A stretch of 64,000 nucleotides of DNA. It comes from Candidatus Accumulibacter conexus. GTDB taxonomy: Bacteria; Pseudomonadota; Gammaproteobacteria; Burkholderiales; Rhodocyclaceae. Below are positions 1 to 7,229 of this stretch, in pieces. The position numbers and the translations under genes were made by a program. The notes beneath the pieces are model-generated. The model did no database searches, was not told the origin of the DNA, and saw only the letters and a list, made by a program, of their open reading frames with translations. The number at the start of each line of letters is the position of its first letter. The first letter of the stretch is position 1. The stretch covers positions 1-64,000 of the forward strand of contig JAGFNJ010000007.1 of assembly GCA_017592775.1 (NCBI GenBank), given 5' to 3'.

Positions 1-2
1 TC

Positions 3-173
3 GACCCCCGAAAGAAGCAGATATTCGAGGAACTGTGCGCGGCGCACGATTTGACACCTTCCCAGGTGGTCAGGAAGCTAATCCGTCAATACATTCTCGA
101 GAACGCGGGCGACCGGGAATTGCCAGATTGGCTGAAGGGGCATTTGCTACCGGACCGAAGCGGTTCGTCCTAG
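3..173 (+). CDS. C-terminal fragment of a ribbon-helix-helix (CopG-like) protein
   Basis: The window opens inside a reading frame that runs 56 codons to a TAG at 171-173; the start lies upstream of the window. The visible residues read DPRKKQIFEELCAAHDLTPS followed by a basic helix (QVVRKLIRQY). The pattern 'helix, turn, T/S-x-S-x-V-V-R, helix' is what CopG/Arc-type ribbon-helix-helix DNA-binding domains look like at their C-terminal helices. Such small proteins are usually antitoxins or plasmid/phage repressors, so a partner toxin may lie upstream, outside the window. Family assignment rests on pattern recognition of a short fragment; the specific role cannot be told. Confidence 0.55.
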   Translation, partial: DPRKKQIFEELCAAHDLTPSQVVRKLIRQYILENAGDRELPDWLKGHLLPDRSGSS

Positions 174-341
174 CCGGCAGGACGCGGTGCAAGAGGCGGG
201 GACTGCACCGGTGTCCGTGCGACATCCCTGCGCTGCATCGGCGTCCGGCGGTCGATCTGCTCGGCGTCGAACATAGTGGCAAACAGCACCCGAGGCCGTT
301 CAAGGTGCAGTTCTGACTTGACCGGTGTTGTCGGCGGTGAG

Positions 342-544
342 AAACCGCGGAAATCTGGCGGCGAAAAGCGCGGGTCAGCATGGCTGTAAGCGCGGAGATG
401 CCGCGCTTACAGCCATGCTGCAGCGTACCCGTTCTTCCGCCGCGTCAAGGGTTTGCTGCGCCGGGCTGGCGCCCGCCCTTGACCCGGCTCCAGCCTGGCA
501 ATTTTCGTGCCCCATTTTTTGGCGGCGCCAAATTTCCGCGGTTT
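342..544. repeat. MITE-like element with 22-bp terminal inverted repeats
   Basis: Positions 342-363 and the reverse complement of 523-544 agree at 20 of 22 bases, core AAACCGCGGAAAT then TGGCG. Between them lie a perfect 20-bp stem with a 5-nt loop (376-420) and a second inverted repeat, GTCAAGGG at 444-451 against CCCTTGAC at 476-483. The unit is about 203 bp and has no coding capacity. Terminal inverted repeats plus internal hairpins suit a non-autonomous mobile element. I could not identify a target-site duplication or a parent transposase. Confidence 0.5.
376..420. repeat. Perfect 20-bp stem, 5-nt loop palindrome
   Basis: Arm 376-395 (beginning CAGCATGGCTGTAAGC) is exactly complementary to arm 401-420, with loop AGATG. 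There is no T-run on either side, so it is not a classical intrinsic terminator. It sits inside the inverted-repeat element 342-544 and is the strongest hairpin in the left end of the window. Confidence 0.85.
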
Positions 545-928
545 TTGGCTGCTGTTAACAACCGGCTTACCCTGGGCTTCAAGGAAGTGGATTCCCGCTG
601 TTCAATCGTTCGCATCAGCTTGTGGTGGATAAGCCAGGCGGCGCGGTATTAATGGCCGCTCGACCCAGAAATCTGCCGCTGAGGTCGCGTGGGGGTGGAT
701 GCCCGCTACGGGGCGGTGGCTGTCAGTGGCCCGCAAGAGGTCAACGACTGCTCTCCGGCGCGATGCGGCCGCTGGCGCTTGTCTCTGGCCTGGAAGCGCT
801 CGTCTGGCAGGCTGTCGTCAGGGTCTGCGGTCGGCGCTGAAGACCGAGGGCATCGTTGTGCCAGAGGCCAAGTGCTGTCGTCGACCCAGCATTTGCCCTC
901 CCTGGCCCGCAGCGCGACGGCCTGTCTG

Positions 929-1654
929 CTATGGCCAGCCACCGGTGAAATTGAGCACCTGGCCGGTGGTAAAGGGAGAGCGCCCGGACACCAGGAATTC
1001 GATCAGTTCGCCAACCTCCCGCGGCTCGCCGAGACGCCCCATCGGCACCTTGCTGGCGATTTCGCGGCGACCCGAAGGGTCATCGATGAAGCGGGCACGC
1101 GGGTAATAGGCTTCGCTGTACAGGTAGTTCGGCGCCACGACATTCACCTGGATGCCGAAAGGCGCCGCCTCCTTCGCCAGAGCCAGGGCGAAGGCCGTCG
1201 TCCCGGCGCGCACCGCGGTGGCTACGGAAAAACCCGGTTCGGGCTGCAGATGACGCGCCGAGGTGATGAAGACGAAAATGCCGCGGCGCGCCAGTTTCAT
1301 CGGCGGCAACAACAATTGCGTCAGACGGTACGGAAAGATCAGCAGGGCCTCGAGGCTCTGGCGCAGTGTTTCGAGCGCGACGTCCTCGATCGGCAACGGC
1401 GTGTTGGGAAAGACATCGTTGGCAACCACGGCACCGATCGCGATTCCGCGTTCCTGCAACTCGGCGGCAATGGCATCGGGCGTTTGGCCGCGCAGCGCCA
1501 CGGCGCCCGCATGCGCGATCTCGAAATCCCGGGCGACAGCCGCGTCGACGAAGCCGGTATCGTGACAGACCAGCCGGTGTTTTTCCCGGAGCAATACCGG
1601 CACCGCCCCGGGGCCAACGTACTGGCGCGCATGGGTCAGCAGCAAGGCATCCAT
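929..1654 (-). CDS. Halohydrin-dehalogenase-like SDR protein lacking the catalytic tyrosine
   Basis: A 241-residue protein of the short-chain dehydrogenase/reductase fold. It closely follows the halohydrin (haloalcohol) dehalogenase branch: the N-terminus has no TGxxxGxG nucleotide motif, the CHD segment at about 30-32 replaces the usual cofactor region, and the pattern FITSA, then VNVVAPNYL and LTGQV-like TTGQV matches that branch. In HheC-type enzymes the triad is Ser132-Tyr145-Arg149. Here Ser132 and Arg149 are present but position 145 is Ala (FSVATAVRAG). The enzyme may therefore be inactive in the classical reaction or catalyse something else. The start at 1654 is chosen because AAAGGAGG lies 8 bases upstream; a longer frame exists. 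It lies 34 bp downstream of the thioesterase gene on the same strand, probably one operon. Confidence 0.7.
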   Translation of the reverse strand: MDALLLTHARQYVGPGAVPVLLREKHRLVCHDTGFVDAAVARDFEIAHAGAVALRGQTPDAIAAELQERGIAIGAVVANDVFPNTPLPIEDVALETLRQSLEALLIFPYRLTQLLLPPMKLARRGIFVFITSARHLQPEPGFSVATAVRAGTTAFALALAKEAAPFGIQVNVVAPNYLYSEAYYPRARFIDDPSGRREIASKVPMGRLGEPREVGELIEFLVSGRSPFTTGQVLNFTGGWP

Positions 1655-1688
1655 GCTCGGTTTCCTCCTTTCTTCCGCGAAAGCATCG

Positions 1689-2126
1689 TCAAAGCAGCGA
1701 TGCGAACGCCTGCCGGGCGATCGCCGAAAAGGCCTGCGAGCGACGCGTCGTGTCGTTGACATGGACGATCACGGTGCTGGCCGTTGCCGCACGCTGGCCG
1801 TCCTGGAACAACCCCTGTTCGAGGGTGATCGAACTGCGACCGATCCGGGCGGCACGCGTGCCGATATCGACACGACCGGGCCAAGTAATTTCGGCGTGCA
1901 GATCAAGGGTCAGGCGGGCGATCACGAACGAACACTGCTCATCGGCCAGCGGTCGTTCGGGGTTGTAGAGCAGTTCCACACGTCCGGTCTCGAGCATGCT
2001 GGCAAAGACGGCATTGTTGACATGGCCCTGGCGGTCGGTGTCAGCGTAGCGCAGTTTCTCGTAGGTGCGCAGCGCGAAGTCATCGATGCGCGCCTGTGCG
2101 AGGGGTATCGTTTCAACATCCTGCAT
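1689..2126 (-). CDS. Hot-dog fold acyl-CoA thioesterase (4HBT/YbgC type)
   Basis: A 145-residue single hot-dog domain. The signature YADTDRQGHVNNAVF at about 27-41 contains the catalytic aspartate and the GHVNN loop typical of 4-hydroxybenzoyl-CoA/YbgC/FadM-type thioesterases, which hydrolyse acyl-CoA thioesters. No signal peptide is visible, so it is cytoplasmic. The start at 2126 follows GGAGGAG at a good distance; an upstream extension of the frame is Arg/Pro-rich and unlikely to be translated. It precedes the halohydrin-dehalogenase-like SDR, suggesting a small catabolic operon. The acyl substrate is unknown. Confidence 0.8.
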   Translation of the reverse strand: MQDVETIPLAQARIDDFALRTYEKLRYADTDRQGHVNNAVFASMLETGRVELLYNPERPLADEQCSFVIARLTLDLHAEITWPGRVDIGTRAARIGRSSITLEQGLFQDGQRAATASTVIVHVNDTTRRSQAFSAIARQAFASLL

Positions 2127-2287
2127 GATCGGGCTCCTCCGGGTTGGTGGACGGTGCATTGCCGGGCACCGCCAGACGCTCGACCGCCTGCCGGCAAACG
2201 GCGAGGATTCGTTCGGAAAGATCCGGCAGACGACCACACGTCATCGCCGGTGTCTTCCTCGGTCTTCTCGCCGTGGATGACTGGCTT

Positions 2288-2719
2288 TCAGTAGAAGCGA
2301 TGCACGGTGAAGCCGAGAGCTTCGGCCGCAACGGCCTGGACTTTGTCAGCGGTGGCAAACGCGCTAGCGCCGATTGCGCGTGCGGCGGCGAGGTGCAGGG
2401 CATCGAGCGCACGCAGGGAAATTGCCGGGATGATGTCGATCAGGTCGCGCGCCGCGGCATAGTCTTTCAGGGCAACCGACTGAATCTGCCAGGCGCCAGC
2501 GCGCACATGCCCGTCAAATTCGGCCAGTGCGCACCGTTCGAGCGCGGCGTCGATCTGTCCGGCACGCCTCCGCCGTGCCAGCAGGCAGCGGAATTCGACC
2601 AGCGTCAGGGCCGCCGTTGCCGGTGCCCCCTGACGATCAGCCCAGTCGAGAACCTGCAGCGACCAAGGCTCGCGGACATAGCATTTCGCCAGGGCGCTGG
2701 TATCGATATAGGCGGTCAA
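2288..2719 (-). CDS. PIN-domain toxin (VapC-like ribonuclease)
   Basis: A 143-residue PIN domain, the usual length for VapC toxins. The four acidic metal-binding residues are visible: Asp6 (YIDTSAL), Glu42 (LTLVEFR), Asp106 (RALDALHLA) and Asp125 (ATADK). Such proteins are Mg2+-dependent RNases that block translation when released from their antitoxin. The start codon is TTG at 2719 and overlaps the TGA of the upstream antitoxin gene (TTGA), implying translational coupling. The pair would be autoregulated through the palindromes at 2960-2992. Confidence 0.85.
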   Translation of the reverse strand: MTAYIDTSALAKCYVREPWSLQVLDWADRQGAPATAALTLVEFRCLLARRRRAGQIDAALERCALAEFDGHVRAGAWQIQSVALKDYAAARDLIDIIPAISLRALDALHLAAARAIGASAFATADKVQAVAAEALGFTVHRFY

Positions 2720-2949
2720 CAGCGATCTTCCCGGTCTTCGGCGAGCAGAACTTCACTGGGTATCGTCTGCAACGGCTGGTTGGCCAGAAAGTCGCGCAGC
2801 GAACGCAAGCTTGGTTTGGTCGGGTGTATCGGCAAAATGCGCGCCACCGGTTCACCGCGCCGCGTGACGATTACCTCGTCGCCGTCGGCGAACAGTTGCT
2901 CGAGGTGGGAAAGCCCTTCGCGGGCCTCACGGATGGTGACGGTGCGCAT
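2716..2949 (-). CDS. Phd/YefM-family antitoxin
   Basis: A 77-residue protein beginning MRTVTIREAREGLSHLEQLF, then GDEVIVTRRGEPVARILPI. This is the Phd/YefM pattern: an N-terminal dimer and DNA-binding domain with a VTRRGxPVA strand, followed by a flexible C-terminal tail (from about residue 45) that neutralises the toxin. The ribosome site AAGGAGA lies 6-7 bases before the ATG at 2949. It precedes the PIN toxin gene and overlaps it by 4 bases. Dispersed operator-like palindromes lie immediately upstream, one overlapping the ribosome site. Confidence 0.85.
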   Translation of the reverse strand: MRTVTIREAREGLSHLEQLFADGDEVIVTRRGEPVARILPIHPTKPSLRSLRDFLANQPLQTIPSEVLLAEDREDRC

Positions 2950-2959
2950 CGCGAATCTC

Positions 2960-2992
2960 CTTGTGTCACAAGAGCATCAATTGTGTCACAAG
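2960..2992 (-). promoter_or_regulatory. Twin operator palindromes of the toxin-antitoxin operon
   Basis: The palindrome CTTGTGTCACAAG at 2960-2972 recurs, with one base changed, at 2980-2992. The two centres are exactly 20 bp apart, about two helical turns. The promoter-proximal copy overlaps the antitoxin ribosome-binding site. Placement and symmetry fit co-operative autorepression by the Phd-type antitoxin or the toxin-antitoxin complex. Binding is inferred. Confidence 0.65.
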
Positions 2993-3040
2993 AGGCACCA
3001 TCCTGCCAGCCTGGAAGAATTGTCCAACAGGCTGAACCAT

Positions 3041-3086
3041 CCCGTTTCGGCCGCTGAGCCGTCGCTGGCAGACAACCCGGTGACCG
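3041..3086. repeat. Dispersed repeat, copy 1 of 2 (46 bp)
   Basis: Aligned without gaps to 6474-6519, 41 of 46 bases match; the core GCTGGCAGACA followed by CCCGGTGACCG is shared. In the second locus the segment is part of the PEP-CTERM reading frame (PVS...LADSPVT); here the same frame reads PVS...LADNPVT but is not part of an evident gene. Confidence 0.7.
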
Positions 3087-3186
3087 ACCGGGACCCTTGC
3101 GAACGGTACACATCATCAGTTTCGTCGGCAATCCGGTTGGCCTGACGGGCCGCCGGAGCCAGCGGTACGGCACGACGAGCCTGGCG

Positions 3187-3260
3187 AGCCGGAGAGGGAG
3201 CGACTCGGGACAAGTCGCCGCTGCATCTTTCCGCTTGCCCCAGCCAGGCACTCGACCCGG
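3187..3260. repeat. Dispersed repeat, copy 1 of 2 (74 bp)
   Basis: Aligned without gaps to 7132-7205, about 61 of 74 bases match, including GAGAGGGAGCGAC and TCCGCTTGCCCCAGCCA. The second copy lies just upstream of the first bacterioferritin gene. Confidence 0.75.
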
Positions 3261-3552
3261 AGGACTCCGTATGGGTGCCCGAGGCCCGGTCCGCGATTGA
3301 CGCCGCTGCACGGGAGTTCATATACTCGAACTCGAGCGAAATCTCGATGGTACCGTTGGATCTGATCCTTCCAGATGCCGACCGCGCGCTTCACGCTTCA
3401 GGGAGACACGGTGTTGACGATGCTGCCAGTGATCCCGCCAACCGCTGCAGCCGAAGTTTGCCGGACTGCGCTGGCCAGGCCGTGCTGCCAATCCGCGCTG
3501 CGCGCGGGATGCCGCGCGCCAGAGCGCGGGTCGCGCAGGGGAGCGGGCGGGC

Positions 3553-4821
3553 TTGTCTGCGACACCTTCCACTGACACACGCCAACGTGCATTTGTCCGG
3601 CTCGGATCGCAGTCCTCGGCCGGCGCCGAGCCGCGCGGCAGCGATGCTCGAGGAAGTGCTGCGGCCACATTGCAGCCGGCCGACCAAAGCTGCGGCGCGA
3701 TCACGCGGCTACTCGCAGCCGCCAGCCATGATCTGCGTCAGCCACTGCAGGCGATCGGCCTGTGGGTCGCACTCCTGCGCGAGCAGGCGCAGGACCCAAA
3801 GGTGCGTGACATTCTGGGCAAGGTTCAGACGACGGCGCAGGGCGCTGAACGCGTTGTGGACACCCTGCTGGACGTCACCCGGCTCGAACTGGGAGTGGTT
3901 CGTGTGCATCTCGCCGATTTCGCCATCGCAAGCCTGCTGGAGCACGTCGCGAGTACTTTTGCTCCCCTGGCGCGTGACCGGCAGATCGAGCTGCGCGTAC
4001 ACCACTCCTCGGCTATCGGGCGCTCGGACCCGGATCTCCTCGAGCGCATCCTGTTCAACTTTGTCGCCAATGCCATCCGCTACTCGACGCGCGGCGCGGT
4101 GCTGGTCGGCTGCCGACGTCATCGCGGTTTCCTTGCCATCGAGGTCTGGGACACCGGACCCGGAATCCAGCAGGAGCGCCTGGAAGCCATCTTCCAGGAA
4201 TTCGTCCAACTGGGCACAGCGGAAACCGACCACCATCACGGCAGCGTCGGCCTTGGCCTGTCGATCGCACAACGTACCGCCGCCCTGCTCGGCCATCCGA
4301 TCCAGGTGATGTCCTGCATCGGCAAGGGAAGTTGCTTTCGCGTCGAGATCCCGCTCGGAGAATCTCGGCCGGATCGATTGACAAGGCACGCGCCAACCAC
4401 AACTGGCGCCGATGACTGCGCGACCACTCTGTTCGGGTCCTTCGTCGTCGTCGTCGAAGACGAAAGGGACCAGCGCGAGGCCATCGGACTGCTGCTGCGC
4501 GACTGGGGTTGCCATGTCGTCGCTGCGGCATCGGCGGCAGAAGCCCTCGAGCTGCTCCAGGATCATCTGCGCCTGCCGAACCTGTTGCTTGCCGACTACC
4601 GACTCACTGGCGACGAAAACGGTTTGGCGGCGATTCGAGCGATTCGCTCCGCATTGGGCGAGAACATACCAGCGGCGATCATCTCGGGCGAGTGCCCGAG
4701 CGTCGTCGATGGCTCGGACGAGACAGCAGACCTCGCTCTATTGCGCAAACCGGTTTCACCAGAGAGGCTTCACCAGTGCCTCGTCAGTTTGCTGTTCAGC
4801 GCGAGTTGGCATCCTGTTTGA
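3553..4821 (+). CDS. Hybrid histidine kinase with C-terminal receiver domain
   Basis: A 422-residue sensor kinase without membrane segments. After a low-complexity N-terminus, the H-box SHDLRQPLQAIGL places the phospho-accepting His at 59. The N-box (LFNFVANAIRYS) holds Asn173; the G1 box DTGPGI is at 200-205, and GLGLSIA at about 233-239. A receiver domain follows (VVEDE at about 301-304, phospho-acceptor Asp348 in LLLADYR, Lys in LLRKPVS). The HDLRQPL motif is typical of the NahK/ErcS'-type kinases that signal to LuxR-type regulators. There is no sensor domain, so either it partners another sensor or the N-terminus is lost. The start is uncertain: TTG at 3553 is used, with AGGGGAG upstream. 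The last 26 bp overlap the convergent regulator gene. Confidence 0.8.
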   Translation: MSATPSTDTRQRAFVRLGSQSSAGAEPRGSDARGSAAATLQPADQSCGAITRLLAAASHDLRQPLQAIGLWVALLREQAQDPKVRDILGKVQTTAQGAERVVDTLLDVTRLELGVVRVHLADFAIASLLEHVASTFAPLARDRQIELRVHHSSAIGRSDPDLLERILFNFVANAIRYSTRGAVLVGCRRHRGFLAIEVWDTGPGIQQERLEAIFQEFVQLGTAETDHHHGSVGLGLSIAQRTAALLGHPIQVMSCIGKGSCFRVEIPLGESRPDRLTRHAPTTTGADDCATTLFGSFVVVVEDERDQREAIGLLLRDWGCHVVAAASAAEALELLQDHLRLPNLLLADYRLTGDENGLAAIRAIRSALGENIPAAIISGECPSVVDGSDETADLALLRKPVSPERLHQCLVSLLFSASWHPV

Positions 4822-5524
4822 TCGGCGCAGCGGCAGCAGGGGCATCGAAGAGGAGGCCCAACCGGTGCGCGGCCACAATGGCCTGCGTACGCGTCGTCAC
4901 GTTGAGGGCGCGCAGCACGGCTGATACATGTCCCTTGATCGTTCCTTCGCCAAGATTCAACTCGCGGCAGATGAGCTTGATTGGCTTTCCTTGCAGAACC
5001 AGATACAAGACATCCGCCTGACGCGGGGTGAGTCCGAGTTCGACTGGCGTGATCGGGCCGACGCCAGTCTGCCTGGCGTTCGCTGTCAGCGGCCGGTGCA
5101 GCGGCGTAAACGGCCCCTGCGCGGATGCGGCCAGCAGGATCCTGGGCGGCAGGTACACCCCCTTGGCGAGTACCAGCCGCAGCGCATTGAGCATGATCTC
5201 CGATGAGGAACTCTTGGGAATGAAACCCATGGCGCCGGCGTCGATCGCTCGGCGAATGGTCGCTGCGTCATCGACGCTCGACAACACCACCACGGGCATG
5301 CCCGAATGGCGCTCGCGCAGCAGCGAGAGACCCTCCAGTCCGCGCATGCCGGCGAGGTTGAGATCCAGCAGGATCAGATCGATGTCCGGATTCGCTTCGC
5401 ACAAGGCGAAGGCTTCATCGCAAGTGGCCGCCTGCAGCAGTTCCAGGGTCTCGTTCAGCCGCTGCAGCAGCAACTCGACACCTTCGCGAAACAACTGGTG
5501 ATCATCCACGAGAAGAATTTTCAT
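4796..5524 (-). CDS. NarL/LuxR-family response regulator
   Basis: A 242-residue two-domain regulator. The receiver domain begins MKILLVDDHQ (acidic pocket Asp7-Asp8), has phospho-acceptor Asp54 (LILLDLNLAG) and the conserved Lys104 (GFIPKS). A linker rich in Pro/Thr leads to a C-terminal LuxR helix-turn-helix at about 170-235 (LTPRQADVLYLV, then GTIKGHVSAVLRALNV). It would bind DNA once phosphorylated, probably by the convergent hybrid kinase. The start at 5524 gives the standard N-terminus; the frame upstream is non-conserved. The 3' end overlaps the kinase gene by 26 bp on the opposite strand. Confidence 0.88.
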   Translation of the reverse strand: MKILLVDDHQLFREGVELLLQRLNETLELLQAATCDEAFALCEANPDIDLILLDLNLAGMRGLEGLSLLRERHSGMPVVVLSSVDDAATIRRAIDAGAMGFIPKSSSSEIMLNALRLVLAKGVYLPPRILLAASAQGPFTPLHRPLTANARQTGVGPITPVELGLTPRQADVLYLVLQGKPIKLICRELNLGEGTIKGHVSAVLRALNVTTRTQAIVAAHRLGLLFDAPAAAAPIKQDANSR

Positions 5525-6248
5525 ATCGCTGGCTCCGCCGATGCCTGCACCGAGAGGTCGGGACGAATCGCCCAGTCCGGCGGGCCCCGTCGTTCCCCAG
5601 TACAGCCGTGGTCGCATTTCGTGCGACCGATTCGATTGCAACAAGAACATGAGCACGCTGCGTTGCCGCCTGGCTCCCACGTCCAAGAGCGGGCGCGACG
5701 ATGGGTCAGGCAAGCGTTGCGAAGAGATCACCGCCCCGCGGAACGCGGTGCACTTGCTGCGTCATGGTCTGCTGTCGGTCCAGTCCCCTGCCTGCGTCCG
5801 ACGATTGCGGGCATTATCGCAGCCTCGAGACCACGATGCCGGTTCTTCGGCTGCGGTTTTCGCGGGCATTTGCCGCAGGGGGACGTCGACAGTCTGCGCG
5901 CGGCAGCCGCGCCGGACATCCGCCAAAGGGCCGTCCCCCATGGCTGCCCCGGATGGATCGCGCGAACGGCCCGGCCGTCTGGTGGAAGACCGCCGGCCGC
6001 CAATCCGATACCTTCTTGCTTGGCGAAGCCTTCACGGAGCAGGACTGGCGGCCGGCAGCCTGCGGTTGAATGGCCGACCCGGCCAGCATTGCAATCTGCC
6101 GCCGCTTCGCCAGCAGGACAGCCCAGCCATCCGGCTGGCGTGTATCAGGATGCATCGAGGACAGTGTCGATCACGGCCATCGCACGGCACGACCAGGCCG
6201 GCATTCCTGATGCTGTTGATCGGCATGCACATTTCCAGGAGCGCTCAC
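5525..6248. other. Intergenic stretch of about 720 bp
   Basis: This lies between the divergent response-regulator and PEP-CTERM genes. Frames crossing it are Arg/Pro-rich and have no ribosome sites or family features. I see no repeat or RNA element I can name. It presumably holds both promoters. Confidence 0.4.
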
Positions 6249-6962
6249 ATGACAACGAAACGAATCCCTCTGACTCTCATCGGCGCCGCGATCCTTCTGG
6301 CTCTCGCGCCACCAGTCCAGGCGCAGGCGGTTCCCATCGGCCTGTTCCCTACCGGCGTGGACGCCAACGGCTTCGCCCGCCTGGATGGCGCCAACGAGCT
6401 TCACTACGACCTGATCGCGGCGCCTGCACCCATGCCGCCGGGCATTCCAATTGTGAACACAGGGCCGGGCTTTCCCGTTTCGCCCGGTGGGCCGTGGCTG
6501 GCAGACAGCCCGGTGACCGGATCGCCATGCGACGCGCCAACATCCCGCTGGATCGCTCCGACGCTCGTTGACGTCTTGCCCAACGGCATCCCGACGATCC
6601 ACCCCCTCGGTTCCTACACCTACCGGACGACTTTCGATCTGACCGGGTTTGATCCGGCGACGGCGGTGATCGCAGGCTGCTGGGCAGCTGACAATGAGGG
6701 TTTCAATATCCTGATCAACTCGGCGCCGACCGCCCAAGGTGCCGTGGGCTTCGCCGCTTGGACCCCTTTCACGGTCGCCGCGGGCTTCTTGCTGCCGGCT
6801 TTGAACGACCTGGATTTCCAAGTGTTCAACAATACAGGACCCACTGGCTTGCGCGTCGTATTCACCGAGGGGACCGCGCAGCGCCTGGTCGCCGAACCGT
6901 TGTCGCTGGCCTTGGTCGGAATGGCGCTCACCGGCCTGGGTATGTTCCGGCGGCGGGTCTGA
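6249..6962 (+). CDS. PEP-CTERM-like exported protein
   Basis: A 237-residue exported protein. Residues 1-27 form a signal peptide (MTTKRIPLTLIGAAILLALA, cleavage likely after PVQAQA). The body (30-205) is a beta-rich domain with no recognised enzyme motif; it contains SYTYRTTFDLTGFDP and CWAADNEGFNILIN, resembling carbohydrate-binding beta-sandwiches. The C-terminus is a sorting tail: VAEPLSLALVGMALTGLG followed by MFRRRV, a degenerate PEP motif (AEP), hydrophobic helix and Arg cluster, as recognised by exosortase systems linked to exopolysaccharide. AGGAG lies 8 bases before the ATG. No exosortase gene is in the window. Residues about 76-90 lie in a 46-bp repeat shared with 3041-3086. Confidence 0.7.
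   Translation: MTTKRIPLTLIGAAILLALAPPVQAQAVPIGLFPTGVDANGFARLDGANELHYDLIAAPAPMPPGIPIVNTGPGFPVSPGGPWLADSPVTGSPCDAPTSRWIAPTLVDVLPNGIPTIHPLGSYTYRTTFDLTGFDPATAVIAGCWAADNEGFNILINSAPTAQGAVGFAAWTPFTVAAGFLLPALNDLDFQVFNNTGPTGLRVVFTEGTAQRLVAEPLSLALVGMALTGLGMFRRRV
6474..6519. repeat. Dispersed repeat, copy 2 of 2 (46 bp), inside the PEP-CTERM gene
   Basis: It matches 3041-3086 at 41 of 46 positions. This copy is coding, in frame with the PEP-CTERM protein. Confidence 0.7.
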
Positions 6963-7131
6963 CACCGCGCGCCCAGAGGATGGCGGCCTTGCCGTCGTCC
7001 GTGCCGCTCCCGGAGAGCCCGTCAAAGCCTTGCTGCACGGCCCTGCGTCGACCGTCTTTGCTCACTCACTTGCGGGGCAGCCCGCCAAAGATACTGAACC
7101 GGCAGGGAACAACGCTGTCCACAGCGGCCAG

Positions 7132-7205
7132 AGCACGAGAGGGAGCGACAGGGCACAAGTCACCGCGGCGCCCCTCCGCTTGCCCCAGCCAAGCACGCGA
7201 CCCGG
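7132..7205. repeat. Dispersed repeat, copy 2 of 2 (74 bp)
   Basis: It matches 3187-3260 at about 61 of 74 positions. It lies 24 bp upstream of the first bacterioferritin start codon and could form part of its leader. Confidence 0.75.
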
Positions 7206-7229
7206 CACCGCCGGCTTCCGGAGGGTTTC

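Larger units (their letters stand above)
174..928. other. Gene-free accessory stretch of about 750 bp
   Basis: No open frame here has a convincing start, ribosome site or recognisable protein. The stretch contains the palindromic element at 342-544. The rest (174-341 and 545-928) shows no motif I can name and may be decayed sequence. Confidence 0.5.
2993..3552. other. Intergenic stretch with dispersed repeats
   Basis: About 560 bp between the toxin-antitoxin operon and the kinase gene. It contains two short segments (3041-3086 and 3187-3260) with relatives at 6474-6519 and 7132-7205, listed separately. No convincing gene was found. Confidence 0.5.

Noticed and set aside
376-420. Intrinsic terminator
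   Set aside because: Perfect stem but no T-run and no gene ending nearby; it fits better as part of the inverted-repeat element.
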